Below are positions 19,211-28,263 of a DNA stretch of 64,000 bases, piece by piece. Position 1 is the first letter of the stretch. Every line of letters starts with the position of its first letter. A program made the translations under genes and the position numbers. Where the stretch lies: NCBI RefSeq assembly GCF_021352225.1, contig NZ_JAAUVI010000001.1:716191-780190 (forward strand), read 5' to 3'. The notes below the pieces were generated by a model. The model made no database searches, had not been told where the DNA came from, and saw only the letters and a program-made list of their open reading frames with translations. The DNA comes from Methylobacterium sp. C25 (GTDB lineage Bacteria; Pseudomonadota; Alphaproteobacteria; Rhizobiales; Beijerinckiaceae).

Positions 19211-20224
19211 ATGTCCCAACCCCTCGATCTCCTCGTCCTCGGCAACGCCATCGTCGACCTGATCGCCCGCACCGACGAGGACTTCCTCGCCAAGCAGGGC
19301 GTGCCGAAGGGCGCGATGGCGCTGATCGACGAGGCACGGGCCGAAGAACTCTTCGGGGCCATGGGCCAGACGACGGTGGTGTCGGGCGGCTCGGGCTCCA
19401 ACACCGCGGCGGGTGCGGCCATTCTTGGTGCCAAGACCGGCTTCATCGGCAAGGTCCGCGACGACGAGCTCGGCGGCCTCTTCGCCCACGATCTCCGCGC
19501 GACGGGCGTGCGCTTCGACGTGGCCGCCGCCACGGACGGCCCGGCCACCGCTCGCTGCTTCATCCTGGTGACGCCCGACGGCGAGCGCACCATGAACACC
19601 TACCTCGGCGCCTGTCAGAAGCTCTCGCCGGCCGATGTCGACGAGGCGACCGTGAAGAGCGCCCGCGTCACCTATCTGGAGGGCTACCTCTGGGATCCGC
19701 CGGAGGCCAAGGACGCCTTCCGCAAGGCCGTGAAGATTGCCCACGGCGCCGGAAACGCGGTGGCGCTCACCCTGTCCGACGCCTTCTGCGTCGACCGCTA
19801 CCGCGACGAGTTCCTCGGCCTGATCCGCGACGGCAGCATCGACATCCTGTTCGCCAATCTCGGCGAGCTGAAGAGCCTCTACCAGACCGACGATGCCGAG
19901 GCCGCCGTGAAGGCCCTGCGCGAGGAGCGTGACGCGAAAGGCCGCCACCTGCTCGGCCTCGTTACCCGCTCGGCCGAGGGCGCGCTGGTGGTGAAGGGCG
20001 GAGAGGTCAAGTCCGTGCCGGCCTCACCCGTCCACGAGGTCGTCGACACGACGGGCGCGGGCGACCTGTTCGCAGCCGGCTTCCTTGCCGGGCATGCCCG
20101 CGGGCTGGATCACGTCGCCAGCGCGCGCCTCGGAGCGCTCGCCGCGGCCGAGGTGATCGAGCATATCGGCGCGCGTCCGCAGAAGGACCTCGTCGCCCTG
20201 GCCAAGGCTCAAAACCTGATCTGA
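19211..20224 (+). CDS. PfkB-family carbohydrate/adenosine kinase
   Basis: A 337-residue ribokinase-like (PfkB) sugar or nucleoside kinase. The N-terminal signature is LVLGNAIVDLIA, the substrate-binding glycine stretch SGGSGSNTAAGAAILGAKTGFIGKV, and the second signature near the end holds the catalytic aspartate: VVDTTGAGDLFAAGFLAG. Proteins of this length and with NTAAG in alphaproteobacteria are usually annotated as adenosine kinase; the exact phosphate acceptor cannot be fixed from sequence. The start MSQPLDLLVLG was chosen over longer in-frame starts because those run into the repeat element at 18987-19126. It stands alone and is convergent with the unknown gene at 20306. Confidence 0.9.
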   Translation: MSQPLDLLVLGNAIVDLIARTDEDFLAKQGVPKGAMALIDEARAEELFGAMGQTTVVSGGSGSNTAAGAAILGAKTGFIGKVRDDELGGLFAHDLRATGVRFDVAAATDGPATARCFILVTPDGERTMNTYLGACQKLSPADVDEATVKSARVTYLEGYLWDPPEAKDAFRKAVKIAHGAGNAVALTLSDAFCVDRYRDEFLGLIRDGSIDILFANLGELKSLYQTDDAEAAVKALREERDAKGRHLLGLVTRSAEGALVVKGGEVKSVPASPVHEVVDTTGAGDLFAAGFLAGHARGLDHVASARLGALAAAEVIEHIGARPQKDLVALAKAQNLI

Positions 20225-20249
20225 TCCGTCAGGCGCCCTCCGCGCGGCC

Positions 20250-20268
20250 CCTCGCCCTGAGGGCGAGG
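20250..20268. terminator. hairpin between convergent genes
   Basis: A perfect 8-bp stem, CCTCGCCC, TGA, GGGCGAGG, located between the convergent PfkB kinase and the unknown gene at 20306. It lacks a T-run, so it may be a weak or Rho-assisted terminator rather than a full intrinsic one. Confidence 0.4.
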
Positions 20269-20305
20269 AACAGCACGGCATAGGTGCAATCAGTCCAAAG
20301 CCGTC

Positions 20306-20890
20306 TCAGGCCTGGAAGTCGAGGAGCATCGCGCTGGCGGAGCGATTTCCGCCGGTGCTGCCATTGGCACCGTAGGCACTCGACTGGTTCTGCGATTCCT
20401 GCAGCTGCTTCATGAAGGTCGACAGCAGGTCGCCCGCGGAATCGCTGGTCGAGGACGTCGTGCTCGTCCCGTTTAGTACCGTGGCGAAGGGATCGTCCGA
20501 ATCATCGGAATCGTCCGAACCGTCATCGGCCGGGGGTGGGCCGGGAGGCGGTCCGCCGGCGCCGCCGACGCCATGATGTCCGCCATGACCACCATGGCCC
20601 TGCGAGAGCACCTGCTTGAGGGTATCGGCCTGGTCGCTGGTCAACGCGCCGCTATCCACCTGCTGCGAGATCAGGCCGTCGATCCGGCTCTTCAGATCGG
20701 AAGGATCGAGGCTGCTCGGCGAGACCGACCCATTGCTCGTCAGGCTGCTGTCGATGGACTCGACCGCGCTGTCGAGGGCGGTCTGGTCGGTGCTCTTGAT
20801 GCTGCCAGCGCTGACCTTGCTCGAGATGCTGTCGAGGATGCGCTGCTTAGGTGAGGGATAGGCTTGGCTGGCTGCCGAGATCGTGCTCAT
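20306..20890 (-). CDS. hypothetical Ser/Asp-rich protein, 194 aa
   Basis: An unrecognised protein of 194 residues. The N-terminal half is predicted helical and repeats the pattern SAGSIKSTDQTALDSAVESIDSSL and ISQQVDSGALTSDQADTLKQVL, two helix-turn-helix units with EF-hand-like spacing but without a full calcium loop. A low-complexity linker follows (GHGGHGGHHGVGG, then a Pro-rich and an Asp/Ser-rich run, DGSDDSDDSDDP), and a Ser/Gln-rich tail ends it. No signal peptide is seen. The start ATG has GAAGG ahead. The domain layout is like that of secreted or flagellum-associated regulatory proteins lacking classical leaders, but that is only an impression. Histidine and aspartate clusters could bind metal. 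Confidence 0.7.
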   Translation of the reverse strand: MSTISAASQAYPSPKQRILDSISSKVSAGSIKSTDQTALDSAVESIDSSLTSNGSVSPSSLDPSDLKSRIDGLISQQVDSGALTSDQADTLKQVLSQGHGGHGGHHGVGGAGGPPPGPPPADDGSDDSDDSDDPFATVLNGTSTTSSTSDSAGDLLSTFMKQLQESQNQSSAYGANGSTGGNRSASAMLLDFQA

Positions 20891-21000
20891 CGAAGGGCCT
20901 TCGTAGTGTGGGATAATGTCCCACTGTCGAGACCCTGCGCTCGTAGAGTTAAGATTCGGTCGCCTCGCGCCGTCATCCGGATGGATCGTCTTCGGACAGT

Positions 21001-21333
21001 CTATCGTGCTTCGAGGGCCTCGAATTCCTTCTCGGCCTTGGCGCATGCGGTGTCCGAGGGCTTCGGCAGGCTCGTCTCGAAGGACAGCGCCTCATTGAGC
21101 GCCGGCAGATAGCGATCTTCGGTGAAGGCCGCGCCGACCGTGGCCAGCATCCGCTGACGGTTGGCTGCAATCGCTGAACCCGTCCGATCCTGCCCGACGC
21201 CGCAGGCGATGGCGCGCCCGACGATGCGGCCCTGCCGGGCGCCCTCGACCTGCGGAATGACCAGGGGCTTGTCCTGGGCTGCCGCAGCCGAGCCCAGCAG
21301 CGAGAGGGCGAGCGCCCATACCGAAACCTTCAT
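21001..21333 (-). CDS. secreted hypothetical protein, 110 aa
   Basis: A 110-residue exported protein. The signal peptide is MKVSVWALALSLLGSAAAA with cleavage near AAAQD. The mature part is helical with two cysteines (AIACGVGQ and DTACAKAE), likely a disulfide, and ends KAEKEFEALEAR. It resembles many small alphaproteobacterial periplasmic proteins of unknown function with a helical Cys pair, but no family name can be given. It follows the histidine kinase gene by 129 bp on the same strand and precedes the Ser/Asp-rich gene by 110 bp. Confidence 0.75.
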   Translation of the reverse strand: MKVSVWALALSLLGSAAAAQDKPLVIPQVEGARQGRIVGRAIACGVGQDRTGSAIAANRQRMLATVGAAFTEDRYLPALNEALSFETSLPKPSDTACAKAEKEFEALEAR

Positions 21334-21462
21334 CCGAGCCCAGCCGCTTCTTCGAGGAGCTTACGGTTGTCACGGATCCGATCCGCACGGGTCGCAGCCG
21401 ACCGCGAGTGTGATCAGGCCTGACGGCAGGACAAGGCAAGGGCTTTTCCGCCGCGAGCCGCT

Positions 21463-23556
21463 TCAGGCCGCCTGCGAACGCCACTCCAGCAGTCCCGGCA
21501 GCGCCTTGAGATCCAGGGGCTTGGGCAAAAAGTCGTCGAAGCCGGCCTCGCGAGCGACACGCTCGTCTTCTCCGGCCGCGTTGGCAGTCAGCGCGACAAG
21601 GAGATGCGGCACCGGCGCCCCATCGGCTTCGAGAAGGCGGATGCGCCGGATCGTCCCGAGCCCATCGAGACCCGGCATGCGGATGTCGATCAGGGCGAGG
21701 TCGAAGGGCTCAGCCGACGCCTCGATCGCCGCCAACGCCTCGATTCCATCGCGGGCGAGCGTCACCGTGGCACCCAGGCGTTCCAGCGCCTTGGTCGCGA
21801 GCAATGCGTTGATCGCATTGTCCTCGGCGAGCAGCACCCGCTTGCCCGATCCCGGCAAATACCGCGCTCCGGGAGGCGTGGCGGTCACCGGCTGAGCGAG
21901 AGCGGGGCGCGGCGCCGGCTTGGTTTCCGCCGCCTGCTCCTCCGCAGCGGGGCCAGCGCCCGGTTCGAGCAGGCGGTCGAACAGCGAGCGGGCGCGCACC
22001 GGCTTGATCAGATAACTGTCGAACCCCGCCGCCCCCGGTGCGCCGAACTCGCGGCGATCGAAGGGCGAAAGCAGGATCAGGCTGCAGCGCACGCCGCTCC
22101 GCCGCGCCTCGGCCGCGAGGCGCCGAACGTCGGCGTCACCCAGCGAGCGGTCGGCGATCAAGGCATCGAAGCCGGCGCCGGAGAGCGCATCGAGGGCGGC
22201 CTCCACACTCGGGACGATGACCGCTGCAGCGCCCGAGCGAGACAGGCGTCGCGCGAGATACTGGGCCTGGAACGGCGAATCGGCCGCGATCAGAACCTTC
22301 CTCGCCCGTAGCGAGGGCGCGCGGATCACGACCTCGTCCCCCGAAAGCGAGAGCGGCAGGATCACACGAAACACGCTGCCGCGGCCGGGCTTCGAGGTCA
22401 CTTCGATCCGCCCGCCCATGCGGTCCACCAGGCGCTGGGTGATGGCCAGCCCGAGGCCGGTGCCTTCATGGCTCCGGCTCGCGCTGCCGTCGCCCTGTTC
22501 GAATTCCTCGAAGAGCATCGGGATGCGCTCCTCCGGGATGCCCGGCCCGGTATCCTCGATCGACAGCACCACGGCCTCGCCCGCCTGGGACAGGCTAACG
22601 CCGACGCCGCCGGCTTCGGTGAACTTGATGGCGTTGCCTGCGAGGTTGAGCAGGATCTGACGCACCCGGTCGGCATCGCCGACGCGCTGGGCGAGAAAGT
22701 CCTCGGAGACGTCGAGGGCGATCTCGAGCCCTTTGTCCTGCGCACGGGGTGCGAGCAGCTCGACCACACCCTCGACGGTTGCGGCCACGTCGAAGGGATC
22801 GGCTGCGAGGTCGAGCTTTCCGGCCTCGATCCGCGAGAAATCGAGGATCCCGTCGACGAGCGTCAGGAGCGCCCGGCCACTGGTCTGCACGGCTTCGACA
22901 TAGGTGCGCTGCTCGGCATCGAGGCCGGTCTCCAGCACGAGATCGGCCATGCCGAGGATGCCGTTGAGCGGCGTACGGAACTCGTGGCTCACGGTCGCGA
23001 GAAAGCGAGACTTGGCGATGTTAGCGCTCTCCGCCCGGCTCTTGGCCTCGTCGAGCGAGCGGGTCGCCTCGATGCGGGCAGTGACGTCGCAGCCCGCGCG
23101 CAGCCAATGCGGCGCGCCGCCGGTGCCCTGGACAGGCATCTCGATGAAGGAGAACCAGCGCGGTCGCCCATCCACGGGCAGCACCCGCTCCTCGACCTGG
23201 CGCACGCCATCGGGACGCTGGACGACATCGCCGGCTTCCAGGATCTGCAATTGGACGCTGGAGCCGAGGAGATCGATGGGCTTCGCGCCGAGCAAGGCGG
23301 CGAAACCCTCGCTGGCGAAGGTGATGCGACCCTGCTCGTCGCGCTGGACGATGCACTCGGTGGTCGCCTCGATCAGGGTCCGGTAACGCTCCTCGCTCTC
23401 GGAGAGCAGCCACAGACGATCCTGCAACGCCTCGGCTTCGTCGGTCTCGTGCGTCAGCGGCCCGCTGCGCCGGATGGCGACGACGAGGATGGTCGTCAGC
23501 ACGATCACGGTCAGGCTCAAGACCAGCAGCGCGATCCCATCGACCGACATCAGCAC
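21463..23556 (-). CDS. hybrid sensor histidine kinase with two receiver domains
   Basis: A 697-residue hybrid kinase. It has an N-terminal membrane helix (residues 7-28), a PAS domain (about 54-165), a HisKA dimerisation domain with phospho-accepting H191 in VSHEFRTPLNGILG, and an ATPase domain with NLAGNAIKF, EDTGPGIP and GTGLGLAI. Two receiver domains follow: the first (about 418-530) has an aspartate in IADRSLGD at the expected place, and the second (about 570-690) has a complete acidic pocket VLLAEDN, acceptor in ALIDIRMPGLDG and threonine in VALTANA. It resembles BarA/LuxQ-like hybrids without an HPt domain, so the phosphate must go on to a separate HPt protein or the second receiver acts as a regulatory lid. 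No cognate regulator is adjacent. Confidence 0.92.
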   Translation of the reverse strand: MLMSVDGIALLVLSLTVIVLTTILVVAIRRSGPLTHETDEAEALQDRLWLLSESEERYRTLIEATTECIVQRDEQGRITFASEGFAALLGAKPIDLLGSSVQLQILEAGDVVQRPDGVRQVEERVLPVDGRPRWFSFIEMPVQGTGGAPHWLRAGCDVTARIEATRSLDEAKSRAESANIAKSRFLATVSHEFRTPLNGILGMADLVLETGLDAEQRTYVEAVQTSGRALLTLVDGILDFSRIEAGKLDLAADPFDVAATVEGVVELLAPRAQDKGLEIALDVSEDFLAQRVGDADRVRQILLNLAGNAIKFTEAGGVGVSLSQAGEAVVLSIEDTGPGIPEERIPMLFEEFEQGDGSASRSHEGTGLGLAITQRLVDRMGGRIEVTSKPGRGSVFRVILPLSLSGDEVVIRAPSLRARKVLIAADSPFQAQYLARRLSRSGAAAVIVPSVEAALDALSGAGFDALIADRSLGDADVRRLAAEARRSGVRCSLILLSPFDRREFGAPGAAGFDSYLIKPVRARSLFDRLLEPGAGPAAEEQAAETKPAPRPALAQPVTATPPGARYLPGSGKRVLLAEDNAINALLATKALERLGATVTLARDGIEALAAIEASAEPFDLALIDIRMPGLDGLGTIRRIRLLEADGAPVPHLLVALTANAAGEDERVAREAGFDDFLPKPLDLKALPGLLEWRSQAA

Positions 23557-23792
23557 GCTCCGCGCACGGCCCGAGGGCCAATCTCACGGATCGTCGCAGC
23601 GGCGCATGAAGGTCGGCTTGAGAAAGACGCCTAAGGGAGTCTGACCAAAATGCTCTGAATTCTCGTGATTTTTGCCGAATGGCCGGCTTGGCCGGCACTA
23701 TCGCGGCATGCGCCCGCGCTTCACGCCTCGGCGTCGATGGTGTAGGCGCGGCGCCTTCGGCCCCTGCTTCTCACGTTCCCGGATTTCGGCCC

Positions 23793-24626
23793 ATGACCGC
23801 CCGCATCGACGCCACCTTCGCCCGCTGCCGCGCGGAAGGCCGTGCGGCCCTCGTGACCTACGTGATGGCGGGCGACCCCGATCCCGAGACCTCGCTCGCC
23901 GTGCTGAAAGCACTCCCGGAAGCGGGCGCCGACATCGTCGAGTTCGGCCTTCCCTTCACCGATCCGATGGCCGACGGCCCCGCCATCCAGGCGGCCGGCC
24001 TGCGCGCCCTCGCCGCGGGGCAGGACCTGCGCAAGACCCTCGACCTCGTGGCACGCTTTCGCGAAGGCAACCGCGACACCCCCGTCGTGCTGATGGGCTA
24101 CTACAACCCGATCTACGTCTACGGCGTCACGCGCTTCCTCGATGACGCGCTCAAGGCCGGCATCGACGGCCTGATCGTGGTCGACCTGCCGCCCGAGGAG
24201 GATGACGAGCTCTGCCTGCCTGCTTTGGCCAAGGGCCTCGCCTTCATCCGCCTCGCCACGCCGACCACCGACGCGCACCGTCTTCCTGCCGTCCTCAAGA
24301 ATACGGCAGGCTTCGTCTACTACGTCTCGATCACCGGCATCACCGGCACAGCGACCCCGGATTTCGGGCGCGTGGCCGAGGCCGTCGGCCGCATCCGTCC
24401 GCATACGGACCTGCCGGTAGTGGTTGGGTTCGGCGTGAAAACGGGGGCGCATGCCGCCGAGATCGCCCACGGCGCCGACGGCGTCGTGGTGGGTTCGGCC
24501 CTGGTCGCGGCGCTGGCCGGCAGCCTCGATCCGGACAACCGCGCGACCTCGGGCACCGTCGCCGCGGTCGGCAACCTCGTGCGTGAGCTCGCCGAGGGCG
24601 TGCGGGGCGCGAAGTCGCGCGGCTAG
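23793..24626 (+). CDS. trpA: tryptophan synthase alpha chain
   Basis: A 277-residue TIM-barrel enzyme that cleaves indole-3-glycerol phosphate to indole and glyceraldehyde 3-phosphate and passes indole to TrpB. The catalytic residues are visible as E50 in DIVEFGLPF and D61 in PMADGPAIQ; phosphate-binding glycines are in [13 protein letters not shown] and GVVVGSALV, with [10 protein letters not shown] before. The start [16 protein letters not shown] is the family N-terminus; longer frames add a 38-residue unrelated lead. trpB, trpF and accD, normal neighbours in this order, are not next to it in the window, so trpA appears detached from the rest of the pathway. Confidence 0.95.
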   Translation: MTARIDATFARCRAEGRAALVTYVMAGDPDPETSLAVLKALPEAGADIVEFGLPFTDPMADGPAIQAAGLRALAAGQDLRKTLDLVARFREGNRDTPVVLMGYYNPIYVYGVTRFLDDALKAGIDGLIVVDLPPEEDDELCLPALAKGLAFIRLATPTTDAHRLPAVLKNTAGFVYYVSITGITGTATPDFGRVAEAVGRIRPHTDLPVVVGFGVKTGAHAAEIAHGADGVVVGSALVAALAGSLDPDNRATSGTVAAVGNLVRELAEGVRGAKSRG

Positions 24627-24633
24627 GTCCGGC

Positions 24634-25887
24634 TCAGTCCCGCTGCTCGCCGGCCGCCATCACGGCTCGGGCGATCAGCCGCTCTCGCGCGGCCTCGTCG
24701 ATCGGGCAGCCCTCCGACAGCCAGAGCGCGCGGGCTGCCGCGAGACCCCGGCCGAGGCCGCGTCCGGGACGAACACCGCGGGCGACCAGGTCGCTGCCCC
24801 CGAGCGGGAGCGCCGGCGTATCGCGAGAGTCGACGAGCTTGCTCAGCGCGTCTGAAGCCTCGGCCTCCACCTGTGGCCGGGGCTCGCTTGCGATCGCGCG
24901 AAGGGCTTCTGCAACCATGCCAGGACCGTGCGTCGCCGCGAGGCCGCGCATGTCCCGCGCATCGATCTTGCCCCGCCCGCGAAGAGCGGCGAGCACTGTC
25001 GCATAGGCGGCGAGATGAGCGTGCTCGGCCTTCGAAAGACGCAGGGCATCGCGCAGCCGCCCGGCATCCTCCACCGTCTGCACTGCCAGGGCTGCGAGCC
25101 GCGCCACGGCCGGCGAGGCCGGATCGGCGGAGGCACGGGCGAGGCGCCCGAGATCGCCGACCCCGCCGAGAAGCCGCGCGAGCAACCCGATCTCGCTCAT
25201 CACCGCGACGGCCGGCACGGCGCGCGGGGCGAGGAGCAGCTTCAGCAGCTCCGCTCTTACGCGCTCATGCGAGAGGCGATCGAGCGAGGTGCGAGCCGCG
25301 ACGATGGCCTCGAGCGCCGGCCGATCCGGCTCGCCCCGGCCGAACCGCGCGTGGAAGCGGAAAAAGCGGAGCGAGCGCAGCGCGTCCTCGCGGATGCGCG
25401 TCGCGGGGTCGCCGATGAAGAGGACCCGGCCCTCGGCGAGATCGTCGAGCCCGCAACCGGGATCATGCAGGTCGCCGTCAGCCCCGAGCGAGAGTGCGTT
25501 AATGGTGAAGTCGCGCCGCTCGGCATCGCGGGTGAAATCGCGACCGAAGCGCACCACGGCGTGGCGGCCGTCAGTCTCGATGTCCTCGCGCAAGGTCGTG
25601 ACCTCGAACGGCGCGCCATCGACGACGAGGGTCACGGTGCCGTGCTCGAACCCCGTCGGCACCGCCTTGAGGCCCGCGGCCTTGGCGAGCGCCATGGTCT
25701 CTGCAGGTGGATGGGTGGTGGCGAAGTCGATATCGGCCGCGTCGTGCCCGAGCAGCGCATCGCGCACGCAGCCGCCGACGAGGCGCGTCTCCTGCCCCTC
25801 CCGCTTCAGCGCTGCGAGACAGGTCGCCACGCCCGTCCGGTCGAGGAGACGCTTCGGCCCGTCCGCATCGAGCCCTGCCGGGATCAC
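24634..25887 (-). CDS. CCA-adding tRNA nucleotidyltransferase / poly(A)-polymerase family
   Basis: A 417-residue class II nucleotidyltransferase that adds CCA to tRNA 3' ends. The catalytic head has LVGGCVRDALLG and the two metal-binding aspartates in DIDFATT; the following segments RRDFTINALSLG, GDLHDPGCGLDDLAEGRVLFIGDP and REDALRSLRFFRFHARFG (split here as separate motifs B-D) are diagnostic. A helical C-terminal half binds tRNA. The start is a GTG that overlaps the stop codon of the DUF6111 gene by four bases (GTGA), so the two are translationally coupled. The last gene of the DUF1285-Nudix-DUF6111 operon, an arrangement usual in Rhizobiales. Confidence 0.93.
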   Translation of the reverse strand: MIPAGLDADGPKRLLDRTGVATCLAALKREGQETRLVGGCVRDALLGHDAADIDFATTHPPAETMALAKAAGLKAVPTGFEHGTVTLVVDGAPFEVTTLREDIETDGRHAVVRFGRDFTRDAERRDFTINALSLGADGDLHDPGCGLDDLAEGRVLFIGDPATRIREDALRSLRFFRFHARFGRGEPDRPALEAIVAARTSLDRLSHERVRAELLKLLLAPRAVPAVAVMSEIGLLARLLGGVGDLGRLARASADPASPAVARLAALAVQTVEDAGRLRDALRLSKAEHAHLAAYATVLAALRGRGKIDARDMRGLAATHGPGMVAEALRAIASEPRPQVEAEASDALSKLVDSRDTPALPLGGSDLVARGVRPGRGLGRGLAAARALWLSEGCPIDEAARERLIARAVMAAGEQRD

Positions 25888-26141
25888 TTGAACTCTCCCG
25901 GCACGATACGGCCATTCTCCATGTGCGGCGGGACGTAGCCGTCTTGATGGCGGGGGGCGAAAATCCCCGTCAGCACCAGCGAGGCGACGACGATCGAGGC
26001 TCCTGCCAGCACGAGGCGTAGCCACTGCTCCTCCCAATGCTCGGCCTGCAGCGGGTTGCGCCGCATCAGCACCAGGAAGCAGGCAAAGGCGATGAAGGGT
26101 ATCGCGAAGAGCGGAATCTCTTCGATGATCCAGCGGAGCAT
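25884..26141 (-). CDS. DUF6111 family small membrane protein
   Basis: An 85-residue protein with two membrane helices, residues about 7-27 (EEIPLFAIPFIAFACFLVLM) and 45-63 (LVLAGASIVVASLVLTGIF). It is followed by a short hydrophilic tail. Length, two-helix layout and location between a Nudix hydrolase and the CCA-transferase fit the DUF6111 family, whose function is not known. Its stop overlaps the GTG start of the CCA gene (GTGA), so synthesis of the two is coupled. The gap to the upstream Nudix gene is 34 bp. It is too small to be an enzyme by itself and may anchor or regulate a partner. Confidence 0.8.
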   Translation of the reverse strand: MLRWIIEEIPLFAIPFIAFACFLVLMRRNPLQAEHWEEQWLRLVLAGASIVVASLVLTGIFAPRHQDGYVPPHMENGRIVPGEFK

Positions 26142-26175
26142 GGCGGGCGATTGACGCGAATTCGGAGCCGCGCGC

Positions 26176-26856
26176 CTACCGGAACAGGCGCTCGTAGAGA
26201 TTATGCACGATCCCGGCCGTGAGGCCCCAGATCAATCGCTCTCCGAACGGGATGGCGTAGTAGATCCGCATTCGCCCCTGCCAGCTGCGCGTTTTGATGA
26301 GGTGACGTCCGGGATCCATGAGATGGTCGAGGGGAACCTCGAAGACGTCGGCGACCTCGTCAGGATTGATGGTGAAACGCGCGCCCGGCTCGACCAGGCC
26401 GACCACGGGCGTGACCAGAAACCCCGTGGCTGACAGATAGGGGTCGAGATAACCGAGCGGACGCACGGCCGACCGCGGCAGACCGATCTCCTCTTCCGCC
26501 TCGCGGAGTGCGGTGTCGATCGGCGACGGATCACCGGGATCGACCTTGCCCCCGGGAAATGCGATCTGCCCCGAGTGGTCGCGCAGATGGGCGGAGCGCT
26601 GCGTCAGCACCACCGCCAGGCCGCCGGCGACCGGCATGATCGGAACGAGCACGGCCGCCGGGCGATGCGGCTGCAGCGGCATCACCGAGGCCCAATCGGG
26701 GTTCAGATCGTGATCGCCGCGCGGATTGCAGGTGGGATCGTCCGGCCCCGGCGCTTCGCGCGACAGTCCACGCTCGGCCCGACGCCGGAAGTCCGAGAGC
26801 GCATCCGCGTGGATCGCCGGGAGGTCGAGGGCGAGCGCCCCGTCGGGTGGCCTCAT
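26176..26856 (-). CDS. Nudix hydrolase, CoA-pyrophosphatase type
   Basis: A 226-residue Nudix enzyme of the CoA pyrophosphatase (NudL/YeaB-like) group. The Nudix box reads GGKVDPGDPSPIDTALREAEEEIG, in order with the glycine, the glutamate pair and the terminal EEIGL; RSAHLRDHSGQIAFPGG ahead of it is the UPF0035 signature that marks CoA diphosphatases. Expected reaction: CoA to 3',5'-ADP and 4'-phosphopantetheine. The ATG start overlaps the stop of the DUF1285 gene by four bases (ATGA). This gene neighbours DUF1285, DUF6111 and CCA-transferase genes in one operon; a role in clearing oxidised or excess CoA is plausible. Substrate is by family only. Confidence 0.9.
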   Translation of the reverse strand: MRPPDGALALDLPAIHADALSDFRRRAERGLSREAPGPDDPTCNPRGDHDLNPDWASVMPLQPHRPAAVLVPIMPVAGGLAVVLTQRSAHLRDHSGQIAFPGGKVDPGDPSPIDTALREAEEEIGLPRSAVRPLGYLDPYLSATGFLVTPVVGLVEPGARFTINPDEVADVFEVPLDHLMDPGRHLIKTRSWQGRMRIYYAIPFGERLIWGLTAGIVHNLYERLFR

Positions 26857-27443
26857 CCGACAGCCTCGAGTTCGGCGCTCGGCATGATGGCGTGGAAGGC
26901 ACCGCCGGCCGCCAGCCCGAACCAGGGCTTGCCGTCGATCCGGCGCTCTTCGACGAGTTGCATCAGCTCGTGGGTGAGCGCGCGCGTCAGCAGGGCCCAG
27001 AGGTCCCCGCGCACCTTCACGTAGGGCTTCAGGCCGCCGGAACCGTCCCGCTCGAAGCGAAGCGGGTGGCTGTCGTCGAGCGGCACCAGATCATCGACAT
27101 TGGTGCGGAAGCCGATGCGGCGCGCCTCCGCCTCTCCCTCCACCGCCATCTCGACGGCCACGAAGGGCGCATCGTCGACCGTGATGGTCATGCGCTCGAC
27201 GGGCGTGACCAGCACCGTCGATCCGTCGGGCTCCCTGCGCAGGATCGTGGAGAACAGCTTCACGAGAGCAGGCCGACGGATCGGCGATCCCTCATGGAAC
27301 CAGGTGCCATCGGCCGCGATGCGGATGTCGATCGTCCCGCAATGCTCCGGGTGCCAGCGCTCCACCGGAGGCGTTCCGCGCTTCGGCAGGTCACCGAGCG
27401 CCGCGCTGAGCCGGTCGAGGGTCGGGTCGGCTGAGTCGGTCAT
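26853..27443 (-). CDS. DUF1285 family protein
   Basis: A 196-residue soluble protein of the DUF1285 family. Family marks include CGTIDIRIAADGTWFHEGSPI near residue 36, LVTPVERMTITVDDAPFVAVEM in the middle and a C-terminal segment with KPYVKVRGDLWALL. The fold is a small alpha/beta domain in solved homologues, with no known activity. It is the first gene of the operon DUF1285-Nudix-DUF6111-CCA-transferase and ends by a four-base overlap with the Nudix start. The operon is separated from the MoxR operon by a thioesterase gene, whereas in related bacteria the two are commonly adjacent and divergent. Confidence 0.85.
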   Translation of the reverse strand: MTDSADPTLDRLSAALGDLPKRGTPPVERWHPEHCGTIDIRIAADGTWFHEGSPIRRPALVKLFSTILRREPDGSTVLVTPVERMTITVDDAPFVAVEMAVEGEAEARRIGFRTNVDDLVPLDDSHPLRFERDGSGGLKPYVKVRGDLWALLTRALTHELMQLVEERRIDGKPWFGLAAGGAFHAIMPSAELEAVG

Positions 27444-27626
27444 GCCGTCGCAGTTTCACTGTCTCTGGTCCAATGTCGACCTGCCGAGGCCTCCAACGCG
27501 CAGGCTCCTCACCAGTTGCCCGCAGGAGCACATGCAACAGCTCTGCACGCCGTTGTAGCACTGGCGCTGGTCGATGAATTCCGGAGCCGCAACGCCAGCC
27601 TCTCCTCCGAACCGCTCGGCCACGCG

Positions 27627-28052
27627 TCAGGACCGGTCCTTCAGAACCTTCCAGATCCCGGAAACGGTGACCAGCGGGCGGCCCCCGCTCGTCAGGATCG
27701 AGCGCACGAAAACGAGCGACGAGGTCTTACGCACGATCTCGGGCACCGTCTCCACCAGATCGCCGATCTTGGCCGCGCCGACGAAGTGGACGTTCATCTC
27801 GAGGGTGACGCAGCTCGCACCATCCATCGCTTCCATCGCGACGATGCTGAGTGAACGATCGGCGAAGGTCACGAGCATGCCGCCATGCACGAGCCCGACG
27901 AGATTCACGTGCTTCTGCTCGGCCTTGAAGGCGAACTGCTTGCGACCCTCCACGAGGCGGTGATGGACGGGACCGGTGAGCGCGACGAAGCCAGGATCGT
28001 CGAAGGCCGTCCAGCCGGCCGGAAACGCCGTTTCGTCTCGTCCCTCGCCCAT
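27627..28052 (-). CDS. PaaI-family hotdog thioesterase
   Basis: A 141-residue hotdog-fold protein of the PaaI/ACOT13 thioesterase family, hydrolysing acyl- or aryl-CoA esters. The active-site helix carries NLVGLVHGGMLVTFADRSLSIV: the HGG turn and an aspartate ten residues on are the family's substrate and catalytic positions. The strand TLEMNVHFVGAAKIGD follows as expected. Start MGEGRDETAF is chosen because GGAG lies nine bases upstream; the longer frame adds an unrelated arginine-rich lead. It is transcribed on the minus strand between the divergent DUF1285 and MoxR operons. The specific thioester is unknown. Confidence 0.88.
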   Translation of the reverse strand: MGEGRDETAFPAGWTAFDDPGFVALTGPVHHRLVEGRKQFAFKAEQKHVNLVGLVHGGMLVTFADRSLSIVAMEAMDGASCVTLEMNVHFVGAAKIGDLVETVPEIVRKTSSLVFVRSILTSGGRPLVTVSGIWKVLKDRS

Positions 28053-28263
28053 CCTGCCCTGCTCCCATGCGGTGAACCATCGGGCCGCCCACCGCATGAT
28101 GTCGCGGCCAGGCTGCCGTCCGCCCAATCCCGCCCATATAGCGTGCGGCGGCTCGGGCGAAACCGCAGTGCTTGCGTTCGCACCATGTTCGGCGGCAGAC
28201 TCGATGTCCCTCGGTCACGCTCGCGAGCGACGTGATCCTTCTTCACGCGGAGCATTTCCCTCG

